Shown here in pieces: positions 7,970-16,646 of a stretch of 64,000 nucleotides of DNA. Source of the DNA: Alteripontixanthobacter maritimus. Lineage in GTDB: Bacteria; Pseudomonadota; Alphaproteobacteria; Sphingomonadales; Sphingomonadaceae. The stretch is from positions 1,249,501 to 1,313,500 of the forward strand of contig NZ_QBKA01000002.1 of assembly GCF_003340475.1 (NCBI RefSeq), in the 5' to 3' direction. Both the position numbers and the translations under genes were made by a program. The notes under the pieces are model-generated. The model saw only the letters and a program-made list of their open reading frames with translations, searched no databases and had not been told where the DNA came from. Each line of letters starts with the position of its first letter. Position 1 is the stretch's first letter.

Positions 7970-9532
7970 CTAGCGTGCGGCGAGAGCGCGGTCCATCCAG
8001 CGCGCCTCGTCGCCCATCGCGGTCCGGAACGCCGATAGCGTTGCGGCGCTGTCCTGCCCGGGCTGTTCCTCGACACTCAGGATCAGCGTCTGCACCGGTG
8101 CGGCGGATAGGCGAAGCCGGTCGAGCAGTGTGGCAAGTTTGAGCCTCGCTACGCTGCCGGTGACAAGATCTCCCCGGCGGTAGCTGGTCTGAGCGAGGCG
8201 TTTGACCTGCCCGCGCGCCAGCAAGATTTCGCCGTGCCAACGGGTGTTGGAAGGTGCAGCAGACAGCCAACGCCATTGACTGCCGGGCACCAGCGCGCCC
8301 TCCCCATAGGACCCGGCTTCCCGGCCCTCGCCTTGCGCCGCATAGGTAGCCAAAGCGACATCGACCTCACGGCCCGCAGGATCGCGATAACGCGCGATCA
8401 TCCGATGATCCGCCCCCCCTGCACGCGGTTGCCAGCCTATCTGCGGTTCGTACGAAACCGCGCTCCAGCCTGCCACAGCCGGCATGGCCATTTGCTGCGG
8501 CAGCGGCGCTTCAAGGCGAGCCGACAAGGCCGACCAGACCGCAACCAGAACCAGTAACGCGCCGGACGCCAGCAGCACGGCGTTGGAATTAAGCCTGTAT
8601 GCCGCAAGACGGGAAAGGTACGTGCTGTTCCCGATTGCCGCCGCGTCGACGGGCTCCGCCGTCAGATCGCGGTCGAAGAAGCGCCAGCTCGCTGCGAGCA
8701 AAGCCGCAACGACCAGCGCGAAAAACACCCAGCCATAAAAGATATGGTCGAACCCGGCGGCAAATTCGATCCCCTGAGATTGCGCGATGTAAATCGTGCC
8801 CCATGCCCGCACGCCATTGGCAAGGATTGGCAGAATGATAGCAGCCGTCATGAATGCCGCGCGGCGTTTCCTGCTGGTAAAGCAACTATGCGCGACCAGC
8901 GTGCCAAGAGCGAGCATTGCCACCAGGAATTTAACCCCCGAGCAGGCCTCCGCAACTTCGAACAGGCCCGCTGGCGTGTCGATGAAAACGCCGTCGATAA
9001 AGGCAGGAATGCCGCTCCACATCGTCAACGCGATCGTGATTTTGGCGGTCAGCATTTGCAGTGCCGGGACCAGTTCGTCGCCGAAGGGCACCAGGAACAG
9101 CAAATAAACGAGCGGGAACAGCAACGCCCAGCCTATGCGCGGGCCCAATAACGCCAGCGCGCCTGCCTGCAAAGCCAGCACCGCGCCCAACTGGCTGACG
9201 GTATTGACGCCCGCCATCGTGCCGAGCAGCCATCCGAATAGACCGCACCCCAGCAAAACCAGACCCGGCCACCATCCTTTCGGTTTGAACGAAGCCAACG
9301 CCGCGCGGCGCTCCCAGATCAACCACCCGACGATAAAAGGCACGAACAACACATGGTTGTAGGTGGAGATATTCCACCACTGATCCGCCATCGCCGCCCA
9401 GTCGCGTGCGGTCAGCACCATGATGCCCAGCGACAGCAGCGCCAGACGGGCCAATGGCCGCCGCCAATCCGCCGCGATGTGCGACTGCCAGCTCCCGTCG
9501 CGGATGGGTCCGAGAATGAAGTCAGGCGACAA
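7970..9532 (-). CDS. xrtA: Exosortase A fused to EpsI domain
   Basis: About 520 residues from TTG 9532; the frame stays open to an ATG at 9625, but that extension lies wholly inside the upstream glycosyltransferase gene and has no protein-like character. The N-terminal two thirds contain about eight membrane helices with the exosortase catalytic set: Cys in EACSGVKFL (about 195), Arg in NGVRAWGT (about 240) and His in FDHIFYGW (about 262). A soluble tail of about 180 residues matches the EpsI-type domain of alphaproteobacterial exosortase A proteins. Exosortases cleave and transfer PEP-CTERM proteins at the inner membrane. No PEP-CTERM substrate is in the window. RBS support for the TTG is weak. 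Confidence 0.88.
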   Translation of the reverse strand: MSPDFILGPIRDGSWQSHIAADWRRPLARLALLSLGIMVLTARDWAAMADQWWNISTYNHVLFVPFIVGWLIWERRAALASFKPKGWWPGLVLLGCGLFGWLLGTMAGVNTVSQLGAVLALQAGALALLGPRIGWALLFPLVYLLFLVPFGDELVPALQMLTAKITIALTMWSGIPAFIDGVFIDTPAGLFEVAEACSGVKFLVAMLALGTLVAHSCFTSRKRRAAFMTAAIILPILANGVRAWGTIYIAQSQGIEFAAGFDHIFYGWVFFALVVAALLAASWRFFDRDLTAEPVDAAAIGNSTYLSRLAAYRLNSNAVLLASGALLVLVAVWSALSARLEAPLPQQMAMPAVAGWSAVSYEPQIGWQPRAGGADHRMIARYRDPAGREVDVALATYAAQGEGREAGSYGEGALVPGSQWRWLSAAPSNTRWHGEILLARGQVKRLAQTSYRRGDLVTGSVARLKLATLLDRLRLSAAPVQTLILSVEEQPGQDSAATLSAFRTAMGDEARWMDRALAAR

Positions 9533-10781
9533 GGGCGCTCTGCCGCTGCGCGCGCGTACCGCAAACGATGTCCGCCAGTGGCGCAAGTATCGCTGGCCAG
9601 CTCTGCTGCGCCAATACGTAATCACGCGCCGCCTCGCCCATCGAGTGGGCCAGCGCGGGATTATCGAGCAAACGAAGCGCCAGCTCGACGAGCCTCAAAT
9701 CATCCGACCCAACCGCGAAGTGCGCGCCGTCGGTCGCATCGATGCCGGTTGCAGCTTCGGTGCTGAGGAGCACGGGCCGCGCCATGGCCATCGCTTCCAG
9801 CACCTTGTTCTGGATGCCGCGTGCAATCTCCAGCGGCGCGATGACGATATCGGCTGCTTTCAAAAACGGCTTTACGTCCGGCACTTCGCCCCAGACGCAG
9901 ATGCCGTCCTTGCCATTGCGCACGGTCAGCTCCTCGACCGGTGCACGGCCCACCACGTGAAAGGTTGCATCGGGGTGGCGCGCGCGAATGGGTGGAAGGA
10001 TGCGGTCCATTACCCGCAGAGCGGCTGCGACATTGGGCGGATAATCCATCTGCCCAGTGAAGACGATATGCGGATCGCCGGACATGAGACCGGTATGGGC
10101 GACAACCTTTGCAGGATCGAACAGAGCCGCATCGATGCCGTTGCGGATGGTGCGTATGTCGGGCGTTTCGCTGTCGGTCAGCCGTGAGCGAAACAACTGC
10201 GCCTCGGTGTCCGTAATCAGCAGCGTCGTATCGGCGCGGTTGGCGATACGCTCTTCCTCGATTGCGAGCAGCTTCCCTTCGCGCCGGTCGATCACGCTGC
10301 GCGGTCCGGTGATCTGCGCGCCATAGGCCTCGAACTTGGCACTATCGACGTCGCACAAATCGACTACCACACGGCCCGTAAAGTCGTCCGGTATATACTG
10401 CCCCATCTGGCCGGAGAACACGAAGATCGTGCCGATATTGCGTTCGGTCAGAACCTGCTCGATCCAATCGCGCATGGCGTGTGCGTGAAAGGCAGTCAGG
10501 CTGACCGGCTTCCCGGTTGCGATCGCCTCGACACCGGCCAAGCTAAGCGGTTTGCGGCGTTCAAGCAGGCGGTGCGAAGCGGCAATCTCGGCCAATTCGG
10601 CTTTCGCGGCCATGTCGGCTGCGGTCTCACCAAATGTGCCGACATGGACCGGCGCGATTTGCGCTAGAGCCTTCAGCAAGTGATGCGACCGGATTTTGTC
10701 CCCGCGATCAGGTGGAAACGGGATACGATGGGCCAGGAACAGTATCTCGCCATCATGATCTGCGGTTGCCATTCCGCTCAT
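9522..10781 (-). CDS. XrtA-associated glycosyltransferase (GT4 type, Stp1-like)
   Basis: 419 residues from ATG 10781, which forms a 4-bp ATGA overlap with the FemAB-like gene; a longer frame exists but covers that gene. FLAHRIPFPPDRGDKIRSH at the N-terminus is the signature of the sugar transferases associated with PEP-CTERM/EpsH1 systems. GT-B features follow: IVFTGQMDYPPN, VVGRAPVEEL and a donor-binding PLEIARGIQNKVLEAMA with the acidic residue of the E-x7-E motif. It probably adds a sugar to a lipid-linked exopolysaccharide repeat in the cytoplasm. Its 3' end overlaps the start region of xrtA by about 11 bp. Confidence 0.85.
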   Translation of the reverse strand: MSGMATADHDGEILFLAHRIPFPPDRGDKIRSHHLLKALAQIAPVHVGTFGETAADMAAKAELAEIAASHRLLERRKPLSLAGVEAIATGKPVSLTAFHAHAMRDWIEQVLTERNIGTIFVFSGQMGQYIPDDFTGRVVVDLCDVDSAKFEAYGAQITGPRSVIDRREGKLLAIEEERIANRADTTLLITDTEAQLFRSRLTDSETPDIRTIRNGIDAALFDPAKVVAHTGLMSGDPHIVFTGQMDYPPNVAAALRVMDRILPPIRARHPDATFHVVGRAPVEELTVRNGKDGICVWGEVPDVKPFLKAADIVIAPLEIARGIQNKVLEAMAMARPVLLSTEAATGIDATDGAHFAVGSDDLRLVELALRLLDNPALAHSMGEAARDYVLAQQSWPAILAPLADIVCGTRAQRQSALVA

Positions 10782-11842
10782 GCCAGACCGCGCGCGATCA
10801 GCGGGCCGAGGCGGTTCGCGACCGGCAATGGCAAACGCTTCCACAAATCGATCTTGCGCGCATAGGTCGCATCGGTGGGATCGATATTGCGCACAGGCGC
10901 ACCCGGCGCGCTCCAGCTAGCATATTCCAGCGGCTCTGGCTCGAAGCCCCAGTTCTTTTTGTAATTATACGGACCGCTATCCGTTTTGGAGCGTCCGAAA
11001 TCGAACCGCGTGCAGCCGCGCGCGCGCGCATGGCTCATCAACTCGTAATAAACCCGTTCGTTTGCACGCAGTCCGCGTGCGGCAAAGGTACCGCCCCCCC
11101 AGAACGGCATCACGGTTCCGCGGTGGTACAGATTGAGCACCGCGGAAACCGGCTCTCCCTTGTGACGCGCGACCACGATGTCGGCCCCCTCTCCCAACCG
11201 ATCGAGAACGGCGTCGAACAGGCTGCGCGGGAATACCGGCGTACCAAGGTTGTGCACGCTGGCGGCATAGGTCGCGTAAAAGGCGCTGCGGTGCGCTTGG
11301 TCAGTGCCGAAACTGACATCCAGATCGGCTTTCAGCCCTTTGCGAATTTCGGCGCGGTGCTTGCGCGGAACGGCTGCCAGTTCGGCATCGTCATTGGCTT
11401 CGAGCTGTTTGGCAAATCCTGAGTGCTTGCCGGTGATTGGCTCCCAGCCTTCGGGACAATCGCCGCCGCGCAATTCAACGCTGTCGCAGCTGTAGCGGAC
11501 GGCGAGTTCGGTGGCGCTTTCGGCTAGCTTCCGCGCGGCGCGGCTGCTTTCGGCGAGAATGCCGCCGCCCACCGCAAACCCGCTGGAAACCAGCGCGCGT
11601 CCGAATATCGGCGAATGGACCAGGGTCAACGAGAGCCAGCCGGTCAATTGCCCGCCTTTCTCGGCAATTATCCCAGTGGCGGTCTGGCCGGTGCCTTCCG
11701 CCGTCGCCAGCAGCCAGGCCGGGCGGTGGAACACGCTGCCGCCCATTGTTGCCACGAACCCTTCGATCCGCGCGACCTCCCCCGGATCGCGCAAATCGGC
11801 GACCGTTACCCGTTCGCGGCACAAGGGGAACGGCGCGTTCAA
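10778..11842 (-). CDS. XrtA-associated FemAB-like aminoacyl/acyl transferase
   Basis: 354 residues from TTG 11842, chosen because TTGA overlaps the deacetylase stop by 4 bp, like the other junctions of this operon; an open frame reaches 11902 inside that gene. The two-domain GNAT-like FemAB layout is seen in the central HRAEIRKGLKADLDVSFG segment and the C-terminal YYELMSHARARGCTRFDFGRSKTDSGPYNYKKNWGFEP, which is characteristic of the PEP-CTERM/FemAB family. FemAB proteins transfer amino acids from aminoacyl-tRNA, or acyl groups, to amines of cell-wall or polysaccharide precursors. The donor here is unknown; the adjacent carrier-protein module is a possibility. Confidence 0.82.
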   Translation of the reverse strand: MNAPFPLCRERVTVADLRDPGEVARIEGFVATMGGSVFHRPAWLLATAEGTGQTATGIIAEKGGQLTGWLSLTLVHSPIFGRALVSSGFAVGGGILAESSRAARKLAESATELAVRYSCDSVELRGGDCPEGWEPITGKHSGFAKQLEANDDAELAAVPRKHRAEIRKGLKADLDVSFGTDQAHRSAFYATYAASVHNLGTPVFPRSLFDAVLDRLGEGADIVVARHKGEPVSAVLNLYHRGTVMPFWGGGTFAARGLRANERVYYELMSHARARGCTRFDFGRSKTDSGPYNYKKNWGFEPEPLEYASWSAPGAPVRNIDPTDATYARKIDLWKRLPLPVANRLGPLIARGLA

Positions 11843-12735
11843 GCGGCCAGATCCACGGCACGGCGGGCTTCGATATGTGCCAGCATGTCCATCCGGCCCC
11901 ACGCGAACTCGTGTACTAGCTCACGTAGCTTGGGCGCCATCTTGTGGAGGTTGGTGTAGTGCCGCAGCCGCGATTTCAGCGGTGCACCTTCCACGCGGGG
12001 CTGTTGCGGATCGATCTCCCACGGGTGGAAGTAAAATATGGCGGGCCGCCCGTCGGTGCGGTTGACCTGGCGAATGGCCCAGCGTGAAAAGGCGTAGGGC
12101 AAGACGCGAAAAAAGCCGCCGCCACCAGCCGCCAGCCGTTTCCCGCCGAACATCGCAGTCGTGACCGGGATTTCGACGAGGTCCGCCCAAGGTAGCGGCT
12201 TGAATGCAAAACGCGGCGCCTCGCGCCAGCCGTAATGGTCGTGAGCAACGGGCGCGACGCTGGACGAATAGGCGTAACCCTGCTCCGCCAGTTCGACATA
12301 GGCCCACGGGGTCCGCCCATCGATGCTGAAGCTGGGCGCGCGGTAGCCGGTGATCGAGGTGCCGGAAGCATCCTCGAGGATCTGGCGGGCCTTGGCAATA
12401 TCGGCACCAAATTCCTGGCGCGTGAAGTTGAACACCCGCGCATGGTCGAATCCGTGGCTGGCGATCTCGTGCCCGGCATCGGCAATCCGGCGGATCAGGG
12501 CGCCGTGACGCTTGGCGACCCAGCCGAGCGTGAAAAAGGTGGCCTTTACGTCGGCTTCTGCAAACAGGTCGAGAATACGTGCGACGTTGTCTTCCACCCG
12601 AAGGGACAATCCGTCCCAGTCGTCGCGGTCGATAACGTCCTCGAACGCCCCGACCTGAAACCAGTCCTCCACATCGACGGACAAGCCATTGACGACTGGG
12701 GCCGCTTCGAACTGCTGGATGGGTTTCTCGATCAT
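11839..12735 (-). CDS. XrtA-system polysaccharide deacetylase
   Basis: 298 residues from ATG 12735, 22 bp after the ATPase stop; the longer frame overlaps the ATPase gene. VNGLSVDVEDWFQVGAF (about residues 14-30) carries the catalytic/metal Asp pair of the NodB fold, and SHGFDHARV (about 93) supplies the H-x3-H zinc ligands. RAPSFSI and the C-terminal FYFHPWEIDPQQPRV match the exosortase-associated deacetylases with a DUF3473 tail. There is no signal peptide, so it probably acts on a cytoplasmic or membrane-associated precursor, removing N-acetyl groups and exposing amines that the FemAB-like enzymes could use. Confidence 0.88.
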   Translation of the reverse strand: MIEKPIQQFEAAPVVNGLSVDVEDWFQVGAFEDVIDRDDWDGLSLRVEDNVARILDLFAEADVKATFFTLGWVAKRHGALIRRIADAGHEIASHGFDHARVFNFTRQEFGADIAKARQILEDASGTSITGYRAPSFSIDGRTPWAYVELAEQGYAYSSSVAPVAHDHYGWREAPRFAFKPLPWADLVEIPVTTAMFGGKRLAAGGGGFFRVLPYAFSRWAIRQVNRTDGRPAIFYFHPWEIDPQQPRVEGAPLKSRLRHYTNLHKMAPKLRELVHEFAWGRMDMLAHIEARRAVDLAA

Positions 12736-12757
12736 GCTTGTGGACCCTACGCGCGGA

Positions 12758-13897
12758 TCAGGCCGCCTTGCGTGCGGTCTCGCCTTCGACGTACTCAATC
12801 AACATGGTCAGCACATCGCGCACGGCACGGTCCTGATCCGCCATCTGCTGTTCCAACTCGGAATAACGGGTAGACATGCTTGCGTCACTCGCCTGCAAGG
12901 CTTCGATAGCCTGTTCGAGTTCGGCAATGCGGTCGTCGCGGTCGTCCTGTTCGCCCTGAAATACAGCGGACTGCGGCGCTTCCTGTGCGAGTTCGGGCTC
13001 GGATGCTGGTTTAGGTGCAGCAAAAGGTACCGTCGCGATTTGGGCAGGTTCCTCGACAGGTGCGGCAGTTGCTTTAGGAAATGCGCTATCGCCCTGCATT
13101 TCCTTCAACACGGACGCGAGCATTGCTCCGTCAATTCGGCTGCGCTGTTCCACTGCGCCCAGCAGGAGCAGGCGGGTCGCCACTTGGTTGACCTTGCGCG
13201 GAATGCCGCTGGTCGCCTCGTACATGTCAGCAAATACGCGCTGGTCGAAAGCGGGATTGCCCTCCCATCCGACGCATTCCAGCCGGTGGCGCACATACGG
13301 TTCCAGTTCGGCGGATTCCATCGCGGCGAGATGGTGGCTAGCGATGACACGTTGGCGCAGCTGCTCCAGGTCCTTGTGCTCGGCCAGGGTCGCCCGGAAT
13401 TCGGGCTGACCCAGCAGCAGCACCTGCAGCAGCGGATGCGATCCCAGTTGGAAGTTCGACAGCATCCGCAATTCCTCCAGCGCATCCACGCTGAGATTCT
13501 GCGATTCGTCCACAACCATAAGGCAGCGGCGACCGGCGCGGGCTTCCTCGTGCAGAAAATCCTCGATTGCGCCCAAGGCGCTGGCCTTGTCATGCCCCTC
13601 GATATCCAGCCCGAAGCTTTGCGCGGCGATATGGACCATTTCCTCGCCATCGAGGCGGCTGGTCACGATTTGCGCGACGGTCATTTGCTCCGGATCTATC
13701 TTATTCACCAGATGCGCGACCAGCGTGGATTTACCCGCGCCGACTTCGCCCGTAATCACGATGAAGCCTTCGCCCTGCGCCAGACCATAGCCGAGATAGG
13801 ACAGCGCCTTTTTATGCGTGCTGCTTTCGAAATAGAATTGCGGGTCCGGCGTCAGCTGGAACGGTCGGCCGGTCAGGCCATAGAAATCATCGAACAT
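12758..13897 (-). CDS. XrtA-associated ATPase (ExeA/GspA-like AAA)
   Basis: 379 residues. MFDDFYGLTGRPFQLTPDPQFYF is the typical opening of ExeA-like and PEP-CTERM-locus ATPases. VITGEVGAGKSTLVAHL (about 50) is Walker A, CLMVVDESQNLS (about 128) is Walker B, and SGIPRKVNQVATRLLLLG is the sensor region. After about residue 270 the sequence becomes Pro/Ala/Glu rich and then a likely coiled coil (about 315-365: AELEQAIEALQ, YSELEQQMADQD), which could mediate oligomerisation or contact with the Wzz-like protein. It lies 14 bp after the beta-barrel gene. A role in powering polymer assembly or export is inferred. Confidence 0.87.
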   Translation of the reverse strand: MFDDFYGLTGRPFQLTPDPQFYFESSTHKKALSYLGYGLAQGEGFIVITGEVGAGKSTLVAHLVNKIDPEQMTVAQIVTSRLDGEEMVHIAAQSFGLDIEGHDKASALGAIEDFLHEEARAGRRCLMVVDESQNLSVDALEELRMLSNFQLGSHPLLQVLLLGQPEFRATLAEHKDLEQLRQRVIASHHLAAMESAELEPYVRHRLECVGWEGNPAFDQRVFADMYEATSGIPRKVNQVATRLLLLGAVEQRSRIDGAMLASVLKEMQGDSAFPKATAAPVEEPAQIATVPFAAPKPASEPELAQEAPQSAVFQGEQDDRDDRIAELEQAIEALQASDASMSTRYSELEQQMADQDRAVRDVLTMLIEYVEGETARKAA

Positions 13898-13911
13898 CGA
13901 ATATTCCCCAA

Positions 13912-15567
13912 TCAGAAATCGTAGCGCAGGCCGAACAGGGCGGAAGCGGTGGTCAGATCGTCGCCTGCCGCATCGGTATCGAGATAATCGACACCAACTG
14001 CGGCGCGGGCAGACAAGCCCGCCAGCAGGTTGCGGCTATACGCGGCTGATGCGCCCAACACCGTGGTATCGCCGCCGTCGAAGCCGGAGTTCAGCCAGTT
14101 GGCATAGGCATTGACGGAGAAGCTGGAGCGCGCATCCAACTGGCCGCTGAAATAGCTGGTCAGGAAATAGCTTTCGTCCACTACGCCATTGGCCGAGGCC
14201 AGGATGGTGCCGGGTGCCGCGATGAATTTGCGCCGGTCGTACCCTGCCCCGATGCCGGTGCTGAACCGTCCGATCTGCCGGGCATAGCTGGCCACCACAC
14301 CCCGGCCGCGGAAGGTGGAACTGCGCACCGAATTGAACGCATTGCCGAAGCAGGCGCTGCCTTCCAGGCTGGCGACGCATCCGGTCAGGTCCCCGGTCAG
14401 CAGATTGCGATTGGCCTCGAAATCGGTCGGCAGGTTGGCAATCGCCTGATTGAACTGACCGCCGAAACCGCTGACGCTGTCATATACGCTTACATTCAGC
14501 GAGCTGCGGCTGGACGGGGCCCAGGCGAAGCTGCCGTAATAGGATGTGCTGTCGTACCGCTTGCCGACATGGGCCTCCAGCGCAGTGCGGCGGCTTGGCC
14601 GCCATACGACGCCGGCATCCCAGATCAGACCGTCCGTTTCGAATGCGATCTGGCGCGGTTCGCTGTTGTCCGTGACCAGACGTCCGTCGGCCCCGACTAC
14701 CGGCACGCCGTTTGCATCGCGTACCGCGTCGCGGCCCGATATCTCCACATTTTCATATCCGACACCCGCCACCAGTGCGAGGTCGGGTCCGACCGGCACG
14801 GTCACGTCGCCCCGCACATACGCATCGCGCACACGCTGATCGAGGTTGGACACATCCTCCTGGAAGAACCCTGCCCCCACACCGAGCCCCACGGGCAAGG
14901 GTTCGTTCGGTGCGATGCCGGCGTGGATATTGGCGGAATGCACAGTGGAATCGTCGAACACATCGACCGGCGCTGCGCCCGGTGTCGCAATCAGCGCATC
15001 GGGCGCGTCCACGGCGTTGTAGCCGAAGCGGTAATTGGCATCGATCGCAACATCGCCTGCGCGCGTGACCAGTGTTGGACCGGCATAGGCGCTGTAGATA
15101 GTACTTTCGCTGTCGGTGCGCGTGTCCAGTGCGTTCAGCGTGGTGCCGCCATTGCCGTCCACTTGCGTGCGGGCGGCAAGCGCGCCTGCCTCGATCGTCA
15201 AGCCGGGCGTGATGGTCGTGTATCCGCGCGCCACGCCGCTGATGGAATCACTATCGGCCACATCATCGTCCCAACCGATGTTGCGCTCGTAGCGTAGCGA
15301 GACGGAAGCGGCGTTGTTACGCCCCTGGATGCTGGCCTCGACCCCTGCGGCAAGCTGGGAATAGGTTACCACCTCGTCTCCCGGCGAGATCTCGGCCAGC
15401 AAAACCTGGCTCGCCTCGATGTAAGGCGTGACTTCGACCCGGCCCGAGCCTGCGCCTGCCGAACGATTGTCATCGCGCTGCGGTGGCGCCGCGTCCTGCG
15501 CGGCCACCGGCATGGCGCAAGAGAGGGCCACGATGGCGGTCAAAGTAGTGAAAACTTGCGTTTTCAT
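13912..15567 (-). CDS. XrtA-locus outer-membrane beta-barrel protein (PEP-CTERM locus type)
   Basis: 551 residues from ATG 15567; the frame is open upstream into the kinase gene but MKTQVFTTLTAIVALSCAMPVAAQ is a clear cleavable signal peptide. The mature part is a long series of alternating polar/hydrophobic strands (VSLRYERNIGW, SYYGSFAWAPS, FSVNAYANWLNS) and ends in GLRYDF, with the C-terminal aromatic residue recognised by the Bam machinery. It fits the large barrels encoded in exosortase A loci (TIGR03016-like). Together with the Wza-like lipoprotein it could form the outer-membrane exit route for the polymer. It starts 4 bp after the kinase stop. Confidence 0.85.
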   Translation of the reverse strand: MKTQVFTTLTAIVALSCAMPVAAQDAAPPQRDDNRSAGAGSGRVEVTPYIEASQVLLAEISPGDEVVTYSQLAAGVEASIQGRNNAASVSLRYERNIGWDDDVADSDSISGVARGYTTITPGLTIEAGALAARTQVDGNGGTTLNALDTRTDSESTIYSAYAGPTLVTRAGDVAIDANYRFGYNAVDAPDALIATPGAAPVDVFDDSTVHSANIHAGIAPNEPLPVGLGVGAGFFQEDVSNLDQRVRDAYVRGDVTVPVGPDLALVAGVGYENVEISGRDAVRDANGVPVVGADGRLVTDNSEPRQIAFETDGLIWDAGVVWRPSRRTALEAHVGKRYDSTSYYGSFAWAPSSRSSLNVSVYDSVSGFGGQFNQAIANLPTDFEANRNLLTGDLTGCVASLEGSACFGNAFNSVRSSTFRGRGVVASYARQIGRFSTGIGAGYDRRKFIAAPGTILASANGVVDESYFLTSYFSGQLDARSSFSVNAYANWLNSGFDGGDTTVLGASAAYSRNLLAGLSARAAVGVDYLDTDAAGDDLTTASALFGLRYDF

Positions 15568-15571
15568 GATG

Positions 15572-16636
15572 TTATTCCCCATACCCATAATAGGATCCGA
15601 AGCGGCGACCGCTTGGGCTGAAGCTCGAAGCATTGAGCAGAAGTTTGAGATCGGGACAGGCGGCAAGGAGCTGCACCGCATCCTCCAGCGCATTTTGTCC
15701 GGTGGTATCGGCGCGCGCGACCAGCACTGTCTGGCCGACATGCTTGGCGAGTTCCGCCGCTGGCGAAGCGGCCAGCGCGGGCGGCGTGTCGAAAATCACC
15801 ATGCGCCGGTCGGCACCTGCCGTCAGTCGGTCCAGCACATCGGCAGTACGCGTGCTGGCGAGGTATTCCGCGTCGGCACCCGTGCGCGTACCGGCGGGCA
15901 GCACCCACAAACCGGGAATGTCCGTCCCCAACACGAAGTCTTCGACAGCGACACTTTCGTTGGACAGCGCATCCATCAGCCCCGGCCCCGCGGGAAGACC
16001 CAGCAGGTCGACGATCGACGGATTGCCGAAATCGGCGTCCACCAGCAGCACTTCGCCATCGCGTTCCGCAGCCATCGCGATGGCCAGATTGGTCGCGCAA
16101 TAGGTCTTGCCCTCACCCGGTAACGGCGAAGTCACCATGATCCGGCGCGACGCGTCCGTACCGCGTTCCCGCGCTGCACCGATCAGCTGGCGCTTCACAA
16201 TGCGAAATTCCTCCAGCAAGCCGCTGGGTCCGGTACCGGGCAAGATCATGCCTTTTTCCGCAAGCCGCCCGGTATCGATGGCGTGCTGGACACCCTGGAA
16301 CACAACCCTGCGCGAACCGTCAGCAGGTGGTTCAGCAACCATCTCTTGCATCGGAACGGTGGCCGGAACAGAAAAACCGGTCATATCCGGGGATACGAAA
16401 TCAGCGGGCGCTGCCACCGGCTCGGCAGTGGTCTGCCCGGTCGTCGGCGCCGCAGCTTCGCCCGCCGTTTTACGGACGGGACGGGCACGCTTCATACGGC
16501 GCTCGTCCAAAGTTTCGGGCATCGGGGCGGCTTTGAAGTTGCCCAGCCCAAAGGCTCCACTGGCTTTTTCCAGCAGCGAGTTGTCATCTTTTCCGGCAGG
16601 TTCGCCGGGGAGCGGGATCTTGGTGTGTTCGGTCAT
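15572..16636 (-). CDS. XrtA-associated tyrosine autokinase (BY-kinase, CpsD/Wzc-C type)
   Basis: 354 residues from ATG 16636, preceded by GAGGAA at proper spacing; a TTG at 16654 is also in frame. The first 130 residues are low-complexity and Ala/Pro rich. MVTSPLPGEGKTYCATNLA (about 173) is Walker A, VLLVDADF is Walker A', and RMVIFDTPPAL is Walker B. The tail RFGSYYGYGE has a short tyrosine cluster, the expected autophosphorylation site of bacterial tyrosine kinases. It is split from its Wzz-like activator, encoded just upstream with a 10-bp gap, as in exosortase A loci. It probably controls chain length or polymerisation by cycles of phosphorylation. Confidence 0.88.
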   Translation of the reverse strand: MTEHTKIPLPGEPAGKDDNSLLEKASGAFGLGNFKAAPMPETLDERRMKRARPVRKTAGEAAAPTTGQTTAEPVAAPADFVSPDMTGFSVPATVPMQEMVAEPPADGSRRVVFQGVQHAIDTGRLAEKGMILPGTGPSGLLEEFRIVKRQLIGAARERGTDASRRIMVTSPLPGEGKTYCATNLAIAMAAERDGEVLLVDADFGNPSIVDLLGLPAGPGLMDALSNESVAVEDFVLGTDIPGLWVLPAGTRTGADAEYLASTRTADVLDRLTAGADRRMVIFDTPPALAASPAAELAKHVGQTVLVARADTTGQNALEDAVQLLAACPDLKLLLNASSFSPSGRRFGSYYGYGE

Positions 16637-16646
16637 GCCCTGTTCC

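Noticed and set aside
7959-8276. N-terminal extension of the amidotransferase frame
   Set aside because: It lies inside xrtA and would bury the catalytic Cys2 of MCGIAG.
9533-9625. N-terminal extension of xrtA to an upstream ATG
   Set aside because: The segment is entirely within the glycosyltransferase gene and reads as an off-frame shadow of it.
12689-13924. 411-codon plus-strand frame opposite the XrtA-associated ATPase
   Set aside because: The minus-strand ATPase has Walker motifs throughout the same bases.
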